Source: JAAYED01 sp040772225 (GTDB lineage: Bacteria; Chloroflexota; Anaerolineae; UBA1429). From it: a stretch of 64,000 nt of DNA. Made by a program: the position numbers and the translations under genes. Below, piece after piece: positions 8,830-17,490 of the stretch. The notes beneath the pieces are model-generated. The model had not been told where the DNA came from. It made no database searches and saw only the letters and a program-made list of their open reading frames with translations. The first letter of the stretch is position 1. Each line of letters begins with the position of its first letter. Where the stretch lies: positions 62,001 through 126,000 of the forward strand of contig JAXGYO010000003.1 of NCBI GenBank assembly GCA_040772225.1. The letters run 5' to 3'.

Positions 8830-10280
8830 CGGTCGCGTATCCTGAACGCAAACACCACGGCTACGACCACGACGACTGCTGCAGTCGCTGACGCTAACAC
8901 TAGTGGGAACGCCTCTGTGGCATAGCCGCTATTGGAGGCAGGCACAGCGGTCACCGCAGGAATCACTGTGGCTCCAGAGTTCGCGGTGGAATCCGCTGTT
9001 GCGGCGAGGCTCGGGGTGGGCACGGGGATGGTGGGCAGCGGAGCAACCGCAATCGCCGGGAAACTGGTCGTGCCTCGCAGGTGCCACAGAGGTCCCCCAT
9101 CGCTCTCAACCACTGTCACGTGGACGCGGTTACCGCCAGAGATCGTCATCGCCGGAAAGTGCCCGGTGCCGAGGCCTCCGTAGGATCCCTCATGTACCAC
9201 AGCTTGTGGCGGGTCCGCCCATATCCCTTCTGCCAGTTCCGCGGCATACAGAGCCTGCGGGTAGCGCAGCGATCCAAACCAGCGCACGCCCCCGTACGGG
9301 TCCGCCACCATAGCGTCCCGGCCAGACGACCCCACCAGGTCCGAGAATGGCTTACTCGAATCAGACCATGTACTGCCCCCATCCGATGAGAAGCGATAGC
9401 AGCGTGCCACCGGGTTGCCGCAACCCGCCCACATGACGTGGATACTCCCGGCGCTATCCACGACGATCCCGGGAACGGCATTCCACGTATCCGCCGAGCG
9501 CTCCGACATCGGGTAGGGACGCGCCCAGCTCAGTCCACCGTCCTCGGAGCGGCTGTAGAACACCTGTCGCCCAATGTACTCAGGCGGGTAGTGCTCAGCC
9601 CAAACGACGTGCAGCCCATCATGGCTGTCAAGCGCAATCCGAGCCGAATCGGGCACCTGCTCGGCGCCCACAGGTATGTCCGACAGCAGAGCAGGCTGCG
9701 TCCACGTGGCTCCCAAGTCCTCTGAACGCACATAACTGACATTGGTGCCGGCTGCACGGCGGCTGTAGACAACATGTACGCGTTGCGAGGCATCCACGAC
9801 CAAGTCTACGCTGCCCATGGCACTGTCACGAACAATCCAAGACGGTGCAGTCCAGCGCCTAACGTCGGAAGCCTCTGATGCTTGTGCAGTACTATAGTAC
9901 AGGCCCTTGACGCTCGACCAGACGAGATGCAGCCTGCCCGTGTGGTCGCAGTAGGCCTGCGGCAGTGAGAATGCCTCACCATCCTGGCCGGCGAAAAGCT
10001 CAAACGGCTGTGTGGCTCCGAGATCGTCGATGTAGCTGTAGAACAGATAGCCGGAGGGTTCGCTTGAATCCGCCGAGTGCGCCCAGAAGGCGTGCACGCC
10101 ACCGTAGGGATCGGCGACGATGGTAGAGAACTGCACCCTGGAGTCCTCGCTCGTGAGCCGCTCCGGTACCTCCCACCGAACGGGATCGGCAGCGCCCACG
10201 ACCGGGACCAGCATAAAGAACAGCGCAAGTGCCGCAAGCCAATGCGACAGGGGTCTCGAGTCCGACCCGCATTTCCTCAT
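8826..10280 (-). CDS. Secreted, membrane-anchored BNR/sialidase-like beta-propeller
   Basis: 484 residues from the ATG at 10280, which overlaps the upstream GT2 stop by 4 nt. An N-terminal signal segment (about 12-31, ending VVGAAD) precedes at least six repeats of the type D-x-x-G-x-(V/L/I)-H-(V/A)-x-W, for example DPYGGVHAFW, DHTGRLHLVW and DSHDGLHVVW, spaced as blades of a propeller. A Thr/Pro/Ala-rich linker and a C-terminal hydrophobic helix followed by FRIRDR would anchor it outside the cell. The catalytic Arg triad and Tyr/Glu of true sialidases are not evident, so a binding or scaffolding role is as likely as hydrolysis. Its place between glycosyltransferases suggests it binds or processes the exported glycan. 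Confidence 0.7.
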   Translation of the reverse strand: MRKCGSDSRPLSHWLAALALFFMLVPVVGAADPVRWEVPERLTSEDSRVQFSTIVADPYGGVHAFWAHSADSSEPSGYLFYSYIDDLGATQPFELFAGQDGEAFSLPQAYCDHTGRLHLVWSSVKGLYYSTAQASEASDVRRWTAPSWIVRDSAMGSVDLVVDASQRVHVVYSRRAAGTNVSYVRSEDLGATWTQPALLSDIPVGAEQVPDSARIALDSHDGLHVVWAEHYPPEYIGRQVFYSRSEDGGLSWARPYPMSERSADTWNAVPGIVVDSAGSIHVMWAGCGNPVARCYRFSSDGGSTWSDSSKPFSDLVGSSGRDAMVADPYGGVRWFGSLRYPQALYAAELAEGIWADPPQAVVHEGSYGGLGTGHFPAMTISGGNRVHVTVVESDGGPLWHLRGTTSFPAIAVAPLPTIPVPTPSLAATADSTANSGATVIPAVTAVPASNSGYATEAFPLVLASATAAVVVVVAVVFAFRIRDR

Positions 10281-11545
10281 GCCCTGGCCTCTCCTGCGGT
10301 CGGTGGCACGGCGCGCCTGAACCAGGAGGTCAGTCGCTTGCGAAACAGGGTCGCCTTTGGGCCTAGCGTGGCCTCCACGAGAATCGACCACACCCCGCGG
10401 TTGCGCGCCAGGCGAGGATCGAGTACGAGGGCCCTCGCCAGCGCCACGCGCGCTACCCTGGCGTCGTGTCTGGCATGAGCCGCAAAGCCAATGGCCTCGA
10501 ACGAACGTGCCCACACCCCCCGAGCCAACGTTCGATCTTTCCAGCCGAGGTCGGCGAGCGCGGCGAGCACCGAGTTGACATAGACTCTGCTCGCGTTCAT
10601 TTCGCCAGAGGCGTTCATTTGGTAGACGTGGGCAGCGTACCCACCTGCAGCCGCACAGAATCGCCCCGGATTGGTCAGGAAGCCCGTATCGGTCGCGACA
10701 GCCCGGGCCAGCAGATCACCAACTGTCTCGTTGTGCCCCACAGCAGCTTCCATCAGCGCGGACTTCGCCAAGTGCCACGCCACCGCCCGCTCCTCAAGTC
10801 CGGCTGGCGCATTGGGCCAAGCCGCGAACACCTTGCCCAGCGTCCTTAGTTGGGCCCGAAGCCACGCCCCCGAGTTTTCAGCTGTCAGGCCACCCAGATT
10901 CGACCCGTGTATACGATATGCTACGAGCGGCTGGTCGATGCAAGCAATGGGACTGACCAGCCGTATGCGCATGAAGAGATCATAGTCTTCGCCGTAGCAC
11001 GGTATCTCAGGATCGAAGACTCCGACTCGATCCAGCGCGGAGCGCGCGATCACGGCCGAACTTGGGACCAGGATGCAGTTCTCGAAGCATAGCGCCTCCA
11101 GTGAAAGCTTCTCCTCTGTGACTTCAGAGTTCAGGATACGGTTGGACGCCATGTTTCCCGCGGCATCTATTATCCGCGCTTGTGAGAACACCATTGCTAC
11201 TTCCGGGTGCTGCGAGAGGCATGCCACTTGCCTCTCCAACTTCTCAGGCATCCATAGGTCATCTGAGTCCAGTAAGGCAATGTACTGTCCACGAGACGAC
11301 TCTATGCCACGGTTTCGCGCCGCTGACAGCCCCTGGTTCTCCTGCCACTCGTAGATGATCCGGCCGTCGGAAAGGGCCCCGCACCGCTCCCTCAGCGCTT
11401 CGCCCGTGCCGTCCGTCGAGCCGTCGTCGATGACGATGATCTCATAGTCCGTATACGTCTGCGCCAGGACGCTGTCGACCGCCTCCTGCACGTACGCCCG
11501 GCGGTTGTAGGTCGGGATGATGACCGAGACGGTGGGCTTGATCAT
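10277..11545 (-). CDS. GT2 family glycosyltransferase (paralogue group member)
   Basis: 422 residues from the ATG at 11545. The catalytic half (1-110) contains PTVSVIIPTYNRRAYV, IDDGSTDGTG and a LLDSDDLW metal motif. It is nearly identical to the next gene upstream at protein and DNA level. A C-terminal half of about 170 residues is helical and ends with a module around ARNRGVWSILVEATLG that is shared, more diverged, with the next two GT2 genes. The start overlaps the upstream stop by 4 nt. Confidence 0.85.
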   Translation of the reverse strand: MIKPTVSVIIPTYNRRAYVQEAVDSVLAQTYTDYEIIVIDDGSTDGTGEALRERCGALSDGRIIYEWQENQGLSAARNRGIESSRGQYIALLDSDDLWMPEKLERQVACLSQHPEVAMVFSQARIIDAAGNMASNRILNSEVTEEKLSLEALCFENCILVPSSAVIARSALDRVGVFDPEIPCYGEDYDLFMRIRLVSPIACIDQPLVAYRIHGSNLGGLTAENSGAWLRAQLRTLGKVFAAWPNAPAGLEERAVAWHLAKSALMEAAVGHNETVGDLLARAVATDTGFLTNPGRFCAAAGGYAAHVYQMNASGEMNASRVYVNSVLAALADLGWKDRTLARGVWARSFEAIGFAAHARHDARVARVALARALVLDPRLARNRGVWSILVEATLGPKATLFRKRLTSWFRRAVPPTAGEARA

Positions 11546-12786
11546 ATCTTCCCTTTCGGCTTCGACCACTTTAGCCCCATCACGATATGCCTGAGCCACG
11601 ACCAGACCCGGTTCCCCACGTAGGCGCGCAGCCCCTGGGACCACACGCCGAAGTTTGTCGCCCATCGGGGGTTACTCAACAGAAGCCTTGGGAACGTCCA
11701 GCGGACTCCCCTATCGTCGCCCTTCTCCACGCAGCTAAAGAACACCCCAGGCAGAAAGCCACGGAGGAAAAGTCGTCTGTCACGACACGCGAGGCGTCCC
11801 CGCGGCAGGGTGGCGGCCGTCTCTCTGACTACGTGACCCCATTCGCGGCCTCGCACCTCGGCTCCTCTCCCCTCTTTCCTGGCAAAGTACCCCGCCAGTC
11901 GCTCGCCAAGATCCTTGGGGTTGCCCCAACCGTCGATATCCTTGCTCGCCGCCGTCGCCAACCACTCTCGACCGCGCTCATAATCAGCCGTCGAGATCGC
12001 GCGCAAAGCAGCATCGCCGTACAACCTCGCTTCTGCTCGAGCTCGAAGGCACGGCGTGTCTAGGCTGGGCGGCAACAGCCCGAAAGCCGTGCCCACGACT
12101 CGGAGGCCGTCGCGAAGCCTGGGCTCTATCAGATCACCCCTGCTCGAACTCCACTGCCCGCCGGCATGAACCCGCGTGAGCGATAGTACCTCACAGACCT
12201 GGCCGATTCTCTTTTGGGCGCTGATCCGAATGTACAGATCCCAGTCCTCACCGTGCTGGATCTCCGAATCGAAGCCGCCTACACCTACAACAATACTGCG
12301 CCTTACGACAACCATCGAGGCGTTGTGAATGGCGCATGCCAAGGCCAACGACTCCGTGGTCAAGTCGCCAAGGGCGATATCGACGCCCTGTATAGCGCAT
12401 CCTGGCAGAGGTTCGCCGTGACTGTCCACGAGTAACGCTTGACAGGCGACCGCCCCCACCTCCGGGTGCTCCTCCAGGTACGCCACCTGCTTCTCCAGCT
12501 TCTCCGGGAGCCACAGGTCGTCCGAGTCGAGAAAGGCGATGTACTCGCCCTGCGCCAGCGCGATGCCCCGGTTGCGAGCCACCGACTCGCCCTGATTCTC
12601 CTGCCACTCGTAGATGATCTTGTCTCCATACCGCTCCCGCAGCGCTTCGCCCGTGCCGTCGGTCGAGCCGTCGTCGATGACGATGATCTCATAGTCTGTG
12701 TACGTCTGCGCCAGGACGCTGTCGATCGCCTCCTGCACGTAGGCACGACGGTTGTAGGTGGGGATGATCACGGAGACGGTGGGCAC
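11542..12786 (-). CDS. GT2 family glycosyltransferase (paralogue group member)
   Basis: 414 residues, GTG start at 12786 immediately before PTVSVIIPTYNRR. IDDGSTDGTG and FLDSDDLW mark the donor and metal sites. The N-half is almost the same as that of the gene at 10277-11545, while the middle is different. The C-terminus again has the shared module (TNFGVWSQGLRAYVG). It overlaps the upstream, frameshifted GT2 gene by 19 nt. It probably arose by tandem duplication followed by exchange of acceptor-specificity regions. Confidence 0.85.
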   Translation of the reverse strand: MPTVSVIIPTYNRRAYVQEAIDSVLAQTYTDYEIIVIDDGSTDGTGEALRERYGDKIIYEWQENQGESVARNRGIALAQGEYIAFLDSDDLWLPEKLEKQVAYLEEHPEVGAVACQALLVDSHGEPLPGCAIQGVDIALGDLTTESLALACAIHNASMVVVRRSIVVGVGGFDSEIQHGEDWDLYIRISAQKRIGQVCEVLSLTRVHAGGQWSSSRGDLIEPRLRDGLRVVGTAFGLLPPSLDTPCLRARAEARLYGDAALRAISTADYERGREWLATAASKDIDGWGNPKDLGERLAGYFARKEGRGAEVRGREWGHVVRETAATLPRGRLACRDRRLFLRGFLPGVFFSCVEKGDDRGVRWTFPRLLLSNPRWATNFGVWSQGLRAYVGNRVWSWLRHIVMGLKWSKPKGKI

Positions 12787-13996
12787 AAGAGCCTCCTGAC
12801 AACCGGGCGGAGCGCGTTCATTACAGTGCGCCCCAATACGGCAGTGCCAAGCAGGGACAACACGCCCCTGTTGGTCAGATACGATGGTTTGCCGACGAGC
12901 GCGACAAATAGCGGGCCTCGCACTCCTTCCTGCCCAGGCGCGTGGTAGTGCTGAAAAGCCTCACCGAGGCTGAGCTCGGCAAGTACTTCGCGTCGCTCAG
13001 CGCGCAGGTGGAATCCTCTACCATCCATCGCATCAAACACCTGTGCTGCGAACCTTGACGCGCCAGTCCAATCGCCGCATTGCCTGCCAGCGAGCGCATA
13101 GCCAAGTACACGTTGCTGGAGTCCGGGAAAAGCGGCCAGGACATCCGGGGACAAGGAGTATGCCGCACTCAGATGTTGGGCAGTCGCCTCGGCGTTATCG
13201 GCGAGTGCCTCGACGTCAGCCCCAAGCAATTCGGCCTCCGCTTCCGCCTGCTTCCAAACCTCCATTGAGACCTGCTCCGCAAAGGTCGACGTGCGCGCCT
13301 TTGCCAGCACCGCTCGCCTCTCTTCGTAAGCTAGTTTAGTCTGGTACAGCATCTTCGTGGTGTTCAGTGGATGAACGCGATAGTACCCTACTGGCTCTGG
13401 CAGACACACAACTCTCCAGCGACTCGCGATACGCAACCACATGTCCCTATCAGCAATGCCGACGAATGCCTCATCAAATCCGCCCAAACTTGAAATGCAC
13501 GTGCGCCTAAATACTGCCGAAAGCGTCGGTACCGGGTTGCGAATCAGGAGCGCCTCAACCTGGCTGAGCGTGGCGGGCATGACCTCGCCAAAGGGACGGC
13601 CGCCGTCCGAGATCTGCCCCGATGCATCCACCCTGTAGGCGTAACCATACACCAGGCCCACGCGTTGGTCGGCAAGAAGTGGTATCTGCCGTTCCAGCTT
13701 GTGCGGCAGCCATACGTCGTCCGAGTCCAGCAGCGCGATGAACTCCCCGTCGATGCCCGAATGGCCGTGTTGCGCGCCGCCTGCGTCCCCCGGTTCTCCT
13801 GCCGGATCAGCGTGATCCTGTCCCCGTAGGTCTGCAGGATCTCGTAGGTCCCGTCGGTGGAGCCGTCGTCCACCACCACGACCTCGACGTCCGGGTAGGT
13901 CTGGTTCAGCGCGCTGTCGATGCACTCACGCACGTAGGCCGCGTGGTTGTAGGCGGGGACGATGACGGAGACGCGACCGGGAACGTAGTCAGTCAT
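12768..13996 (-). pseudogene. GT2 family glycosyltransferase with a frameshift
   Basis: The N-terminal part is read from an ATG at 13996 (RVSVIVPAYNHAAYV, VVDDGSTDGT, ENRGTQAARNTAIRAS). After codon 82 or so the frame is lost, and the family continues in another frame from GEFIALLDSDDVW to a stop at 12768. One extra G in the run complementary to CCCC at 13745-13748 would restore a single frame of about 410 codons. The C-terminal module (YLTNRGVLSLLG) is shared with the two downstream GT2 genes. As written, translation in the first frame stops at 13544 and would uncouple the next gene. A homopolymer sequencing error, a real mutation, or slippage are all possible. Confidence 0.8.
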
Positions 13997-14913
13997 AGTC
14001 CGCCCTCGCTAGCGCCCGAGAGCTTCCGTCCGAGCTTGCGTAGAGCTCCACGCAGGCCATAACGAGCCCGCGCCCGGACCGCCCTCACAGCCAGCGTGTT
14101 CCTGATGAGTCCATAGTCTGCCAGTTCCTGCTTATACCATTCGAGGGCTTCAGACTGCTGCGCCGCCCTAAGCTCCGCAGCGCCAAGCGCCTGCTCCAGT
14201 TCCCACTGCCGACCAACACTCCCGAAGAACGATTCCATGCGTCTTCGCTGCTCCGGCGAAACACTCAGCAGTGGACGCAGTGCCGCTTCGGCCAGGTCGC
14301 CCACCGCAAGGATTCCCAGCCCGTGACCGTGAGACACTTCAAAGCTGGGATAGCGCAACTTGACCTCGTCCCAGAACTGCGAGACGCCGAAATCATCTTT
14401 GTCCTCGGCGATGTCGTGAAACACGACCGCTCCGCGATCGCTGATCTTCGGCAACCACGTCTCAAAGTCGTGACAGACGGCTTCATACGTGTGCAGGCCA
14501 TCGATATGCAGCAAATCTATGGAACCATCCTCAAAGTGCGTCACGGCGTCGTCGAAGGACGACTGGAGGAGGGTCGAGAAATCACCATAGAGCGGGTCGT
14601 GGTATGTTCTGAGGTTGGCCAGGACGTCGCCACCATACAGACCCGAGTGCACATCGCCCCGCCAGGTGTCGACGGCATAACATCTCGTATCGAGCTCTAA
14701 CGCCTTTACTGCCTGGCAGAATGCGCAGTACGAAACGCCACGGTACGTGCCAAGCTCTACGATGGTAGTAGGGCGGAGCAAGTCCACGAGCAGCATGCCC
14801 AGCGGGATGTGCGAGAGCCAGGTGGAATGTGCAAGAAGGCCCGGCGTACCTAGGCACAGTGGATGATCGAGCGGGTTGAACGCACCCTGTGGCACGATGA
14901 TGCCATCACTCAT
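13993..14913 (-). CDS. Class I SAM-dependent methyltransferase (Methyltransf_24 type)
   Basis: 306 residues from the ATG at 14913, which overlaps the acetyltransferase stop by 4 nt. The Rossmann core shows VELGTYRGVSYCAF as the SAM glycine loop, YAVDTWRGD as the ribose-binding acidic strand, and LLHIDGLHTYEAVCHD, typical of enzymes that methylate glycans in polysaccharide clusters. A C-terminal coiled coil (about 240-275) and a basic tail follow. Likely role: O-methylation of a sugar in the repeat unit or capping of the chain end; the coiled coil could measure chain length by analogy with WbdD, but this is inference only. Confidence 0.8.
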   Translation of the reverse strand: MSDGIIVPQGAFNPLDHPLCLGTPGLLAHSTWLSHIPLGMLLVDLLRPTTIVELGTYRGVSYCAFCQAVKALELDTRCYAVDTWRGDVHSGLYGGDVLANLRTYHDPLYGDFSTLLQSSFDDAVTHFEDGSIDLLHIDGLHTYEAVCHDFETWLPKISDRGAVVFHDIAEDKDDFGVSQFWDEVKLRYPSFEVSHGHGLGILAVGDLAEAALRPLLSVSPEQRRRMESFFGSVGRQWELEQALGAAELRAAQQSEALEWYKQELADYGLIRNTLAVRAVRARARYGLRGALRKLGRKLSGASEGGL

Positions 14914-15527
14914 ACAGGACCATCCTGATGCGCGCGCACGAACTCGTCCAGGGCATCCGAAAGCAGAAGGGGCAAGGCCTCCTTGACCTGCTCCACAGGC
15001 CAATCCCACCAGCCGATACGCTCAAGTGCCTCGATAGTGGGCGTGTCAAAGCGATATCGTACAACACGGGCCGGTACTCCGGCAACGACTGCATATGCGG
15101 GAACATTTCGGGTAACGACACTACCGGCGCCGATGACTGCTCCGTCGCCAATCGTCACGCCCGACAGTATAGTGGAGCCCTGGCCGACCCACACGTCATT
15201 CCCGATCACAATGTGTCCCTTAGTCGCCGGGTGCCCAACGTAACCGGATGCCTCAGGAAACAGAACGTTGAACGGATATGTCGTGACCCAGTCCGTACGG
15301 TGTTCACCACCCAGCAGTATCGTCACATCCCCGGCGAAGCAGCAGAACCGGCCTATAGTCAGCCTTGTGTTGTCGTCCCAGCGCATGACCGTTGGCGTGC
15401 CATAAGACCAGTCTCCGATCTGATATGCCGCATAGCGCGGGTTCTCTGAAAGGAACACCGGCTCTCTCTCAGGCGGTCTTGGTTCAGGTATGCCAAGAAT
15501 CCTGCGCAACAGCCTACGAGGCCCCAT
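14910..15527 (-). CDS. CatB/VatD-like O-acetyltransferase (left-handed beta-helix)
   Basis: 205 residues. Hexapeptide-repeat acyltransferase: IGRFCCFAGDV, the GGEHRTDWVTTYPF segment that contains the catalytic His of xenobiotic/sugar acetyltransferases, then IVIGNDVWVGQGSTILSG, VTIGDGAVIGAGSVV and AVVAGVPARVV. It probably acetylates a sugar of the surface polysaccharide using acetyl-CoA in the cytoplasm. It lies 3 nt downstream of the Wzt stop. Confidence 0.85.
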   Translation of the reverse strand: MGPRRLLRRILGIPEPRPPEREPVFLSENPRYAAYQIGDWSYGTPTVMRWDDNTRLTIGRFCCFAGDVTILLGGEHRTDWVTTYPFNVLFPEASGYVGHPATKGHIVIGNDVWVGQGSTILSGVTIGDGAVIGAGSVVTRNVPAYAVVAGVPARVVRYRFDTPTIEALERIGWWDWPVEQVKEALPLLLSDALDEFVRAHQDGPV

Positions 15528-15530
15528 GTG

Positions 15531-16949
15531 TCACACTCTCCCGCACCCCCCGTCGTCTAGGCGTAGAGACTCGCTCCGCACCCTCCAGTCGAGGAGCGGT
15601 CTGACCAGTCCCGGCCACGTCCGCCCGTAGACTCCACGGGCTCCCCCTCCCTCGGTGCGATCGATTACCTGAAAGCCAATAGCATCTCTCTCCATCTGGT
15701 GCACTATGTCCGGATTGTAGCTGCACAGCGCGACCAGGACCGAGACCGTTCCTTCGGCAAGCAGGTTGCCGGGAAGCTCGCATGTCGCGACAACGGTACC
15801 TGGTGACCGCGGGGTGTTCCACCACTCCTCATTGGAGTAGTCATTCGTCACGAAAAGCAGGTTACCCTGGCCATCGAGGAAATGCAGACTGACGACGGGC
15901 TTGACGGAAGATTGCAGATTCCGATAGGTGACCTCAACCCGCACTGGATCACCGACATACTGGGTATCTGTAGGCAGCCCATCCGCATCCAGCAGTCTCG
16001 CTGATACAAGCTCGACCACGGAGCTCTGAGGGTCGCTTCCTGAACTTGGCCAGATTCTCTCAGATCGGCTTGTGCTACCATTCGCCAAATACTGAGCAGT
16101 CGCCTCCTCCGAATAGCCTTCGTATCGAACTGCACCGTCTTCTAGCAGGAGCGCACGTCTGCAAAGCCGGGCGATCGCCGCCATATTGTGGCTCACAAAG
16201 ATCACCGTGCGGCCCTCGCCGGCCACGTCGCCCATCTTGCCCAGGCACTTTTTCTGAAAGGCGGCGTCGCCCACGGCCAGCACCTCGTCCACGATCAGCA
16301 CCTCGGGCTCCAGGTGGGCGGCCACGGCAAAGGCCAGGCGCACGTACATCCCGCTGGAGTAGCGCTTGACGGGCGTATCCAAAAAGCGCTCGATCTCGGA
16401 AAAGGCCACGATCTCGTCAAAGCGCCGGTCGATCTCGGCGCGGCGCATGCCCAGAATAGCGCCGTTGAGGTAGATGTTCTCGCGGCCGGTGAGCTCGGGG
16501 TGAAAGCCGGTGCCCACCTCCAGCAGCGACCCCACGCGGCCGTGGATCACCGCCCGCCCGGTGGTGGGCTCGGTGATGCGCGAGAGGATCTTGAGCAGGG
16601 TGGACTTGCCCGCGCCGTTGCGCCCGATGATGCCCACGACCTCGCCCTTGTGCACCTCAAACGAGACGTCCTTCAAAGCCCAGAAAGTCTCGGGGGCAGG
16701 ACGATGGACCATAGACGATGGACCATCGGACGGACCATGGACGATGGACGATGGACCATGGGGGCCAGACGATAGACCATGGACCGTGGACGATGAGTGT
16801 CCGGACGGCTGATCGTCTATGGTCCGTCGCCTATGGTCACGCCTTCCGAGCCGCCCGGCGATCGCATCCCGCAGCGTATCGTGGCGCTCGCGCGTGCCGA
16901 TGCGGTATTCTTTGCCCAGGTTCTCGACCGTAATCGCGATGTCACTCAC
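15531..16949 (-). CDS. wzt: Polysaccharide ABC exporter ATPase, Wzt type, with repeat-derived insert
   Basis: 472 residues from the GTG at 16949, chosen because GGAGG lies 8 nt upstream; longer readings start inside a DNA repeat. Order of parts: strand 1 (IAITVENLGKEYRIG); an extra Ser/His/Pro/Gly-rich segment at about 38-84 that is the translation of the 16700-16838 repeat; the nucleotide-binding domain with Walker A GRNGAGKST (109-117), signature YSSGMYVRLAFA and Walker B VLIVDEVLAVGD; then a C-terminal Wzt-like beta-sandwich (about 290-440) that in this family recognises the glycan's terminal modification. It pairs with the permease at 17656-18567, although a four-helix-bundle gene now separates the two. 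Confidence 0.88.
   Translation of the reverse strand: MSDIAITVENLGKEYRIGTRERHDTLRDAIAGRLGRRDHRRRTIDDQPSGHSSSTVHGLSSGPHGPSSIVHGPSDGPSSMVHRPAPETFWALKDVSFEVHKGEVVGIIGRNGAGKSTLLKILSRITEPTTGRAVIHGRVGSLLEVGTGFHPELTGRENIYLNGAILGMRRAEIDRRFDEIVAFSEIERFLDTPVKRYSSGMYVRLAFAVAAHLEPEVLIVDEVLAVGDAAFQKKCLGKMGDVAGEGRTVIFVSHNMAAIARLCRRALLLEDGAVRYEGYSEEATAQYLANGSTSRSERIWPSSGSDPQSSVVELVSARLLDADGLPTDTQYVGDPVRVEVTYRNLQSSVKPVVSLHFLDGQGNLLFVTNDYSNEEWWNTPRSPGTVVATCELPGNLLAEGTVSVLVALCSYNPDIVHQMERDAIGFQVIDRTEGGGARGVYGRTWPGLVRPLLDWRVRSESLRLDDGGCGRV
16700..16838. repeat. ATGGACC-type repeat array A, inside the wzt reading frame
   Basis: Degenerate tandem units of about 10-14 bp built from GAYGATGGACCATRGAC. Most of the array reads GATGGACC on the plus strand, while the end (from about 16812) reads GTCTATGGTCC, so the two parts are self-complementary. 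It has no stop in the wzt frame and is translated. Confidence 0.85.
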
Positions 16950-16969
16950 GCTCGGTGCCTCCGGCACAT

Positions 16970-17070
16970 GACCATAGACGATGGACAATGGACCATGTCG
17001 ACCACGGTGCAGCGGGCGATGTTACCGAGCCGGCGGTGCAGGATCGTCTATCGTCCATCGTCTGTGGTCA
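16970..17070. repeat. ATGGACC-type repeat blocks B1 and B2
   Basis: B1 (16970-17006) reads ATAGACGATGGACAATGG on the plus strand and fills the gap between wzt and the four-helix-bundle gene. B2 (17042-17070) is in the opposite orientation (TCGTCTATCGTCCATCG), with a unique spacer of about 35 bp between them. B2 supplies the last codons and the TAG stop of the four-helix-bundle gene. Confidence 0.8.
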
Positions 17071-17476
17071 TCTCCCAGTCCGTCCCGTACTCGGCGAACT
17101 CCTCACCGACTCTGCCTTTCGTCGTGCTCAGCGCCCGCCTCATCGACTGAATGCGGCGAGCCAGCGTCTGGGCTTCAGCCAGCATATCCGTCAGTGCAGA
17201 AGCATCCTTGAGATAGCCTCGGCGCTGGATCAGATGCCCGCAGGCTACGGTCTCCAGGAGTGACCGCAACGCCATCCCCAGGAAGCGCACCTGCTCGGCG
17301 TCGGATTGACCCGTCGATCCCTCGGCGATATTCAGCACCACCGAGGTCGCGGCCCGCAAGAGTTGCGAGCGCAGATTGTAGCGCTCCGACTCTGGCAGAC
17401 CCTCGGCCACAGTATAGCACCGATCCACATAGTCCAGTGCAGACTGGTAGATTTCCAGGCGCTCGAATTTGAACAT
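17048..17476 (-). CDS. Four-helix-bundle protein (23S rRNA intervening-sequence family)
   Basis: 142 residues. The sequence FKFERLEIYQSALDYVDRCY, then LRSQLLRAATSVVLNIAEGS and a C-terminal helix with MLAEAQTLARRIQ, is the usual pattern of the small four-helix-bundle family first described in intervening sequences of 23S rRNA and structurally close to the Avd accessory protein. Molecular function of the family is not established. Here it is not near rRNA or a reverse transcriptase; it sits between the exporter permease and ATPase genes with repeat arrays on both sides. The final residues (TTDDGR and the stop) are encoded by the repeat itself. Confidence 0.8.
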   Translation of the reverse strand: MFKFERLEIYQSALDYVDRCYTVAEGLPESERYNLRSQLLRAATSVVLNIAEGSTGQSDAEQVRFLGMALRSLLETVACGHLIQRRGYLKDASALTDMLAEAQTLARRIQSMRRALSTTKGRVGEEFAEYGTDWEMTTDDGR

Positions 17477-17490
17477 GGCGCCTCCGGCGC

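Noticed and set aside
17048..17476. Diversity-generating retroelement accessory gene (Avd)
   Set aside because: The protein fold is similar, but there is no reverse transcriptase and no template/variable repeat pair in the window.
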